Assembly (NCBI RefSeq): GCF_015706575.1
Contig: NW_024037065.1
Span: forward strand, 5,642,001-5,706,000
Length of the DNA: 64,000 nucleotides
Direction: 5' to 3'
Source: Patiria miniata
Lineage: Eukaryota > Echinodermata > Asteroidea > Valvatida > Asterinidae
Part shown: positions 56,459 to 64,000 of the stretch, one piece after another
How the letters are laid out: each line of letters opens with the position of its first letter
How positions within the stretch are numbered: the stretch's first letter is position 1
The notes under the pieces: generated by a model
The model's database searches: none
What the model was told of the DNA's origin: nothing
What the model saw: the letters and a program-made list of their open reading frames with translations, nothing else
Position numbers and translations under genes: made by a program

Positions 56459-57250
56459 TTAACTTGTAGGATGTGCCCGCTTGTCTGGTTTGGACCTTGG
56501 TCGCAGAGAAGTGATGGCTGGATTGACATTTAAATGGTGTTCGCTCATGACACACAGAAGCTTGTGCAGATCAGTGTCTTCATTTTTGGTATTCCTCACA
56601 CTGTTGAATCTCCGGTTGAGTATGTTGAAAACGGCAAGCATCGACTAACCACCTTGTTCCCCAAGAAGTTCCAAGCCGTGGTGAGTATGCCGGATGAAGG
56701 GAACAAAATGCTATCAAGCATATGCATCTTGGGAGGGATCGTCTTATTAGGAAACGTGGTGCGGAAAAACAGCATGAATTGCTGAATTTTTCCATCTAAG
56801 ATATATAGCCAAAAAAAAAGGAAAAAAAAACATCAATATTTTTAAATTTTTCATGGCATAGTTTAGTAATTGAGTGTAAAATATAATTAACTACACACCG
56901 AGGTATACAGTGTGAGGTTCAGTCATGTAGTCAACTTTGTCAAAGATGTTGTGACATGCGGAAAACAATGAAAACAGCTTAGAAAACTTGTCAACAATTG
57001 CTTGAGCATGGTCACGTTTTGCTGGACACAGCTTTTCAACCGCTTTGGTGACTGCATGTGTTATCTTGTGGATATTCATTTCCTGATGTTCAAATGAAAA
57101 GAAAGTAAACAACACATAAGTGCCGGTATGCAACATAGAGAAAAGTATTTGAACGTTACTGTTATTGATTATTGTTTTTCTTTATTAGGGCGTTGAAAAA
57201 CTTTGTTTACCTTGTGACATTTATCAACATGATTTCCCACATATTTGCTA
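56459..57250 (-). pseudogene. RAG1-type transposon, copy 2: transposase C-terminal part
   Basis: On the minus strand a short stretch KYVGNHVDKCHK (about 57,235-57,200) precedes the exon EMNIHKITHAVTKAVEKLCP...FSKLFSLFSACHNIFDKV (57,085-56,895). The final exon has FPNKTIPPKMHML, GEQGGESMLAVFNILNRRFN with the putative catalytic Glu, and a terminal RSKPDKRAHPTS. It aligns block for block with copy 1 but keeps the NIHKIT exon that copy 1 has lost. Frame changes occur near 56,740 and 56,640. The N-terminal RAG1-like zinc domains and the two Asp-bearing exons are absent upstream, where the viral tail begins. Confidence 0.78.
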
Positions 57251-57539
57251 CCAGTTCCTAAAAACAAAAGTACGTACATGTTTAAAAAATTGAACTCAAT
57301 CAAACCATCTCAGTTCGTTAAAATGTATTTTATCTACTTGTATTTTTTTAAAAGATGTATACTTTTGGACAAAGGAAGTCATCGTCTGACTACTGCCCTC
57401 ATATGCATGACAGAAGACTGAGAGCCGTGGCAATCCATACATTGTATCAGTTTGCACGTTATACGTGCGTTATGTAGGATTTGTATGTAAGGTTTTTTTT
57501 TTTGCTGCAGTGTTGCTGCACGAACAACAACCACCAAAT
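57251..57539. other. No gene; junction between transposon copy 2 and the viral tail
   Basis: AT-rich, without ORFs. Confidence 0.4.
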
Positions 57540-58208
57540 GTATACAATTGTATACAATCTAAATTTTAAAAATAGATCAACGTGTCTTGTGCGACGCGGG
57601 GGGTCCACCGCGCCTACGCGGGACGTATCGGAAGAGGACCCTCACACAAAGGCATTGACAAAGCACTGCGACCCGTCAGGGTACCAGACTAAAACTTTTA
57701 TTCAACATTAGATCCAGAACAAACTGCCTAAGAACAGTAACACTGAACCAAAAAAAAGTACAAACACATGTAATTGAATACTCCGCTATGGAAAACCTCG
57801 CGCTACGCGGCCAAAATGATGAAGTAATCGCGTAGGAACTACGCGGTCTAATATTGCACTGCGTTGGTAAATTTAATATGTACACGTTGTAATGAGGGAC
57901 GAGTTGGCAGACCTACGCGGTTAATACATAGATAAAATTTAAACCGCGTAGGCGATGTTCAAACATAACCCAACGAGGTTAACACTTGCTCTTGTCCATC
58001 GTGCTTTTCTAATAGGCGGGAAACTTTAGCTTTTAAACCTTGAGCGTCGCCTTGGCAACGCGAAATATCTAACAACAAAGTGTCCCTCATGCGAGATAAA
58101 TAGTCGAATTCTCCAGCTCTTCCATCCGGGACAGTGTCATCCTCTACCACATGAAGTTCGGAGTGATATCCGGGGGGGAATGACGCTTGCCCCATACTGA
58201 AGCTGCCC
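57540..58208 (-). pseudogene. Second densovirus-like capsid tail and terminal region
   Basis: The minus strand encodes GSFSMGQASFPP (compare GSFSLGQAVFPP near 13,650) and continues in one frame through VVEDDTVPDGRAGEFDYL and a heptad-like stretch to a stop at 57,959. Downstream (57,960-57,540) lies a region with 'cctacgcgg'/'ccgcgtagg' words and 'tttgtgtgagggtcctctt' that aligns with 13,930-14,260. In this copy a six-to-seven C run puts the capsid end and the downstream ORF in the same frame. The remaining capsid and NS1 are missing: the sequence is cut at 58,209 by a terminal-repeat element. It is divergent enough from the first copy to be an independent insertion. Confidence 0.65.
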
Positions 58209-61200
58209 ACCCAGCAAACAATTTAACGTTTTCTGAACGTTTTCTGAACGTGCCTCTTTCGTTCTGAGAACGTTTTGAATAAACGTTTTAAAAACGGCCA
58301 TTTGTGGACACTTTTGGACGTTTTAAAAACGTTTTTTGAGACGTTTTAAGAACGTTTTTTGAACATACAAAAAGTATTAACAACTTGCTAGTAGTTATCT
58401 AGGACCTAACAATGACCTACATAAAACGTTTAGGACGTTCAGACAACCACCTGACGTGCCATAAACGTTCTAAGAACGTTCGTTGAACGTACAAAACGTA
58501 TTAAAAACGTACTACCAGTGACTAAAGACGTAACAAGGACCTACATAAAAACGTTTTGGACGTTCAGACAACCAACTGACGTGCCATAAACGTTCTAAGA
58601 ACGTTCGTTGAACGTACACAACGTATTAAAAACGTACTACTAGTGACTAAAGACGTAACAAGGACCTACATAAAACGTTTTGGACGTTCAAACAACCAAC
58701 TGACACTAGATGATTCTGTGTTTTTTCAACTTTATTCTTGGTCCGGAACTTCAAATTACAGAAATCGAGGTTTCATGGATTTATATCAGTACCTGTAGAT
58801 ATTAGAAATTAAAATCAAATTAATTTTTTAAAAAGTTGTTAATGCGATTTATTACAAACAGTTATTGTGCCAGAATATGTGCTGAATGAAAACGTCTGCG
58901 AGAAATTTTTGCTTGATGGCGTACTGGACAAAAGAAAATGTATAGGATTGTTTTTCTTTTCTGCTAAATGAGCTGTAACATGGATGTTTTTACTACCTGA
59001 AATGGCATCACACTTTTAATCATAAAACCTAGAGGAAAATTTAATTTGCATAAAAACAAATTACACCAAAATACATGTACCCTTGAAAATAGCAACAAGA
59101 AAAGTTGGAAATAAGGTTAAATTTGATACACCTGTTTATGCATAAATACCAGAGAAACATTTACTAATTCATATCGGTCGCTCGAGAGCTCGTCACGTTG
59201 CCGGTTTTAAACAACTGATTAAGACCTGTGGCTGGTGTCCGACAAATATAGTGTAAAATAGCTGGGGAAAAAAACATTCGAATTTTTATAATATTTGACT
59301 TATTTTGACTTTTGGACCGAATTACTTTTAACTTTTTGGACCGAAAGGGTATTTATGAATGGCGATAAGTATGTGCTTTGCCAGTATTATCCAGACTGCA
59401 ACTGGTCTTTATCTTAAACATAGTGTTTAAACTGGCAAAGCAAACATATATTTTCTTAACTAAATTTGTTAATATATAAGTCTTTACTGGTCATCTGATC
59501 TTCATCTTCCTGAATATCCTCAGATTGAGCTGCTGCATCACTTCCAGGTTTCTACAGTGCAAACGAATCAAATAAATAACAAAAAATATATCAATTAAAG
59601 AAAAACAGTTTGAGGAGTATTTGAGGGATTCCTTCTGCAAATCACTCAAAGGAACAAGATCACAATACAGACCCCTACGGGCTAAGTTCATAGTACAATA
59701 TTTACAAAGGCAATTCCTACATGTTCACTTATACTTAAATCATACTGCCAAGTTGCTGATCTAGTCATTAAAAATGTTGATTGTCGATTGAATTTCACTT
59801 GGGTTTGGCAAGCACAAACTGTTGCTCGCAGTATGTAAAGGTTCTCAGCGCAAACAAAACTTGGCAGCTCATGTCATACAAAGGCAATTCCTACATGTTC
59901 ACTTATACTTAAATCAGCATCTAATTGGAAATTGTGTACCCGTCACATCTCACAAATGTGTATTGGCAAGTTGATAATTCTTTACACATGCAAAAAAAAC
60001 CCGTTGCGTATACGTCATTTTCGTGTTAGTTTGTAACTCATTCCTTATGTAGATTTTTCTACAGCGCATCCATGGAAGAACAAAGAAAAACATTTAAACA
60101 GTAACCAGGATATTTAGCACATGCATGTGTGTAAAAAACGTCAAATTTGCAGAAATGAACTTACTTTGTAATTCATCCACCTGGAAGGTCTGGAGACTGT
60201 TTTCCACAGTAGCCATTCTTGATTTCGGTCTCCTTGGTATATAAGAGTGGTTTCCTCATGCATTCCTCTTGGGGAAAAAATAAAAGGATAAAATGGCAAA
60301 TGAACCAGTTAATTGAGCAGTTAATTGTCGGTAAATAGATATACTCTGCTCCATTTTAATGCTGTGTTGATGCCTTAATAGAAAAGAGTGTAAATTAATC
60401 AGTATTTTCTACTTTGACTTTTGGCTGGAGGAAAACTTTGTGAAGTTTATTCAAGGTTTCATGTTGTGGCAATATATAGAGGTCCGAACTGGTGACCGTA
60501 ACATTTCCAACTTTTTTTAGTTTTACATGTTTTAGCCGAATTGGTTCAATGGAGGGAAAAAGAACTGAAGAACTTATTTTGTGAAGCACACAAACAATAA
60601 CAAACGTCAAAAGTCTGGAGCCCAAACAATAATATAATTATGGACGTAGTGTATACGTGGCTACAGCATGGTTAAACCTCTAGCAACGTTTACGAGTGTG
60701 TATACATTGTATACCGTTGCTACTATTTGAACGGCACCATCATATCATGACCATGGAAATTGTGATCATGGTGATGTAGGCAACATTTATTAATGCATTA
60801 ACGTCCATAAAATTCCATCATAAGTGTTTGCAAGAAGAGCAATTAAGTCTTGAAAGTTTCCATAGGCATGCACTCTACAGCCAACATTCACGTTTTGAGA
60901 AATACTGTCTTAAACTCCTTGTACCAGTACAACATTACCAGCAACCCATTTCTAGATCTGTTCCTTGCTCGGTGGTCCAACTGAATGAATTCAAATCTGC
61001 CACACAGGGAGATTCAGGTATTGACTGGTATGCAAGGTTGTGTGTACTGTACGTTGGGTGAGACTAGGTCACCAGCGGAAGACAGTGGTTGTAATCTGAC
61101 CTTGCACAGCAGGTGGTCACTACTCTGTGTGGGACTGGCCTGTTAATTGGATTCTGTGTAGCCGGCTGTTTATTCTAACTCATTGTGTTTTGTATAGCCT

Positions 61201-62321
61201 ACTGCAGTAATGCATTGTACTGGTGAACACAATTTTGCTGAAAGTTGGAACAGAATAGTTCTAGATGACCACTGGCAAGACTGGTAGGATGACTGTACGG
61301 CCAGAGCAGAGTGTGTCGTTGTGTGAACGACAAGACTTTGAAACAGAACGACCGCAGCCTGTGCGCACCTTGGCCAACCAGAGTGCCAAGACGTTTATGG
61401 GTCATTTCGTTGACGCTTCGATCGGCTAGAATCTTTCGGGATCTTGCCCAAAGCGTACTGAATTATTTTTAAATCATACCGGCATGAAATTTCATTTCTC
61501 GATTTGCACATAACAATACAAAAACATACAAATACAGGAAATTGAAAAAACAGACAATATTAAAACATTCAATAAAATAAAATTAATTAAATAATTGCTT
61601 AAAATACAGAAAATCTGAACAACACACACAGCGGATGCCGGGTATAATTATCCGTATATATCCGCTAGTAATTGAAAATGTGTAAATATATTCACCATTG
61701 CACAAAAATGTAAGATTCCACATCAATTCAAATTGATGGGTCTATTTGTTTCGTTTATTTACGTTTGAATGTGAGGTTTTTAAACGTTTGGGAAATTACG
61801 TTTTCCAAACGTCACAAAAGACATTTTAATGTAGGTCCATTTTCTAACGTCCAACAAACGGTTTTTAAACGTCACAAAAGATCGTCTCACTTGGGTAAAT
61901 TTTCTAGCGTTCGCAAAACGTTTTCAGAAAGTCTTTGAAAAACCTCGATTGTCTACGTTTTAAGCACGTTTTAAAAACGAAGACGTGGGTCTGTTTGTTT
62001 AGTTTATTTACGTTTGAATGTAAGGTTTTTTACACGTTTGGGAAATTACGTTTTCCAAACGTTACAAAAGACATTTTAATGTAGGTTAATTTTGTAACGT
62101 CCAACAAACGTTTTTTAAACGTCGCAAAAGAACGTTTCACGTGGGTAAATTTTCTAGCGTTCGCAAAACGTTTTTAGAACGTTCTTGAAAAAACCTCGGA
62201 ATTGTACATTATCTACAACGTTTTTATGCACGTTTTAAAAACGTCCCTTTTGGACGAAGACGTAAGTGACCTACGTAGAACCTACCAAAACGTTTTTTAA
62301 ACCGTTCTGTGTTTGCTGGGT
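58209..62321. mobile_element. 4.1-kb terminal-repeat element with ACGTTTT-rich subterminal arrays
   Basis: The ends are 'acccagcaaac' (58,209) and 'gtttgctgggt' (to 62,321), perfect inverted repeats. Both ends are packed with aacgtt- and acgtttt-type words: the left has a ~125-bp unit repeated about two and a quarter times (58,420-58,705), the right a ~250-bp unit repeated nearly twice (61,735-62,260). No transposase ORF is visible between them; minus-strand frames at 59,491-59,691 and 60,395-60,625 have no recognisable content. I therefore call it non-autonomous. The superfamily is not resolved and no target duplication was evident. Confidence 0.8.
59703..59915 (+). repeat. 38-bp direct repeat
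   Basis: 'caaaggcaattcctacatgt' followed by 'tcacttatacttaaatca' occurs at 59,704 and 59,878. Confidence 0.8.
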
Positions 62322-62864
62322 ACAAATGCGCGTATAACGCGCAAACTATACAGGCCCTAAAAACCTACATACCTAAAAATGACAAAATGCAAATGATTGT
62401 GTGGTGGGCTTTTTGTCATTTCTAATTAAATGATAATTAAAAAACTAATAATATTCCGCTTTCAAACTTGGGCAGATTGGTCCTTTTCATTTATATAACA
62501 AAATGACCGAAAAAAAATCAAATCTGGAAAAAGACGCATTTTCAGGGTTTTTGTCACTTCGTGAGGAAAGCGACGATATGTCGATTTTGAAAAAAAAACG
62601 TTTTCGACGTAATCGCAAAAGAAGTTTCTCTTACTTTAAAACTGCAAAAAATACCACTTTGCAACAACTTTGTGCAGCAAGGAAACCATCAAACGATTCT
62701 ACGAGAGCTTAATTTTTACATGAACCCAGTAAATAGACTTTACATTTGTTAATTGGTGAAAATTAATAAGTAAAGATAAGTGGCTCTTCGTGAAAACGCA
62801 CATTAAGGTTTCCGAGATATTGGCCCTTTCTGTTACAAATTATTGTAATTTGGCAAGATAAATT
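62322..62864. other. Short hypothetical ORF only
   Basis: A 69-codon plus-strand frame (62,503-62,712) is Lys/Arg/Ser-rich with no recognisable domain. A 'ctcttcgtgaaaac' word, the motif clustered at 17.7 and 19.7 kb, lies at 62,783. Confidence 0.35.
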
Positions 62865-63715
62865 ATAAACTCACCAAGTTCTGCGATTTCATTGTCATCA
62901 AAGTGTTCTACCTTGTTGTATAAGCTGTGGCATTTGGCAAACAATGAAAACACGGTGGAATACTTGTTGACTAGGGCGCTGGCCTTTTGTAGTTTAGCCC
63001 GACAAAGTTTCACCACATCCAGTATTACAGCCTGTGTTATTTTTTCAATGTTCATTTCCTAAGTGAAAAAAACCATCATGTACACGGTACATGTATATTA
63101 TTCAATTAACAGTAAATCTAGTTCATATCATTAATGTAAATCAAAACACATTTTTTTTTAATGAGCTTCAATCATTATTACCTTTAGACACTTGTGAACG
63201 TGGTTCCCAACAAAAGTGTTGGAATAATAGGCCTGGCGCCGAACTTTGATTTCTTGCAGGGTCTGGTCCAGCCTATTCAACAAGGGGTTGCGTTGGTCCC
63301 GCAGCTTCTCCACTTTGGTGTTGGCAAGTAAGTCCTGTAGTGACAACATGAAGTTAGAGTAGTGTCTGGTAAGAACTATTTACAATATTTTAATTGATGC
63401 TCATGGCATTTTTACTTACTATAACATCTATAACTATGTGACTTGTGTCACATGGTTCTCAAAACATAATTCTCAGATTAGGTCTATCCCCCCAAAAGCT
63501 GCAAGACATTTTTAAACAATAATAAATTTTCACCTGTCGTCTCAGTTCCTCAGTGAGATTGTTCAGTTGAGCGGTTGCGCCATCTACAACGTCTGAGGCA
63601 TCGATGTTGTCATTGAGGACGGCAATCGTGGCAAGCTGCTCATGAAGGTCTGTTAATTATGCTTGGATTTCCCTTGCTCTGACCTTAGTAGCCCCATAAT
63701 GTGGCCAGTTTACTG
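62865..63715 (-). pseudogene. RAG1-type transposon, copy 3: transposase middle/C-terminal exons
   Basis: Minus-strand exons read AREIQA-stop-LTDLHEQLATIAVLNDNID and ATAQLNNLTEELRRQ (63,690-63,537); LLANTKVEKLRDQRNPLLNR then KVRRQAYYSNTFVGNHVHKC (63,335-63,182, donor GTAATA); and EMNIEKITQAVILDVVKLCR...FSLFAKCHSLYNKVEHFDD (63,060-62,870). They match copy 1 exons at 8,745-8,897, 9,024-9,176 and ~9,298 and copy 2's NIHKIT exon. One in-frame stop is near 63,657. The final Glu-bearing exon is not found downstream, where the 4.1-kb terminal-repeat element begins about 540 bp away. Confidence 0.78.
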
Positions 63716-64000
63716 GACTGCCTCCGTAAACATAGGCCACACGTCCGCCATCTTGGAATCTGACTCGCCGAAATTTTGAAAGTGATTTCCACATTGCGAC
63801 TTCAAACCCAGTTCATTTATGCTTTAAAAATACACTTACCCTCTTAATAACAAAATTAGAACCTGCTGCCAGTGTCAGTTGCCCAGCTGCTGCGTAATTT
63901 ACGACATTTTCTGGACCATTCTTGGCAACTTGGTCCAACCGTGGAGCTATCTCCATGGTCCAACTGAACAATGCCCTCGCGCAGATCGTTCACCTGTCAA
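63716..64000 (-). other. Possible upstream coding exon, unrecognised
   Basis: On the minus strand a frame from an ATG at about 63,957 reads MEIAPRLDQVAKNGPENVV to a donor-like AGG|GTAAGT at about 63,836. It could be an exon of another gene entering the window edge. No domain is recognisable, and the sequence between it and copy 3 does not match copy 1. Confidence 0.25.

Noticed and set aside
58209..62321. Telomere or centromere satellite
   Set aside because: The arrays are short, confined to the ends of a unit with perfect terminal repeats, and differ in unit length.

Overview
The window is animal nuclear DNA built almost entirely from mobile and viral sequence: coding pieces are split by GT-AG introns, and I see no bacterial signals, rRNA, CRISPR array or intact ordinary host gene. 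The families present (BEL/Pao and Gypsy LTR elements, non-LTR retrotransposons, hAT, pogo, a RAG1-type transposon, densovirus-like endogenous viral elements) and recurrent taggcctac and tacatgtac words fit a marine invertebrate deuterostome. An echinoderm is my best guess, by inference only.

Layout. 1.0-2.5 kb is a large fold-back. 2.5-4.85 kb is a decayed densovirus-like element: an NS1 superfamily-3 helicase with a 514-bp tandem duplication, then a VP1-like phospholipase A2 segment. 4.85-10.9 kb holds copy 1 of a RAG1-type transposon, a multi-exon gene with RAG1-like N-terminal zinc domains followed by a DDE transposase whose motif order matches RAG1. 10.9-13.9 kb is a capsid-like region split by a 5'-truncated LINE, so 2.5-14.3 kb could be one viral insertion carrying later insertions. 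14.4-14.9 kb is a fold-back. 15.9-22.1 kb (minus strand) holds the 3' ends of two Gypsy elements, each with an extra C2H2 zinc-finger ORF after integrase. 22.9-24.0 kb (minus) is a broken KMT5A-like SET gene.

28.7-41.75 kb (minus) is a ZNF862-like hAT transposase gene. It is interrupted by a second hAT element at 29,429-40,004 (10.6 kb) with matching terminal repeats and a perfect 8-bp target duplication. The inner element encodes an apparently intact five-exon protein of about 1,251 residues: an OTU cysteine protease, a 290-residue tandem-repeat linker and a hAT transposase. This is the most complete gene in the window and my main candidate for an undescribed system.

41.97-51.16 kb is a decayed BEL/Pao retrotransposon with both LTRs, itself hit by a 1.7-kb element with a perfect 8-bp target duplication. 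51.7-53.8 kb is a pogo-like transposase ending in a PHD-like finger. 56.5-63.7 kb (minus) holds two more partial copies of the RAG1-type transposase, a second copy of the viral capsid tail, and a 4.1-kb terminal-repeat element with arrays of ACGTTTT-type words.

How the parts relate: the nesting gives a relative history (hAT inside hAT, LINE inside viral capsid, small element inside BEL/Pao). Only the OTU-hAT gene looks capable of making a full protein; nearly everything else carries stops or frameshifts. Exon boundaries are read by eye from splice signals and reading phase.
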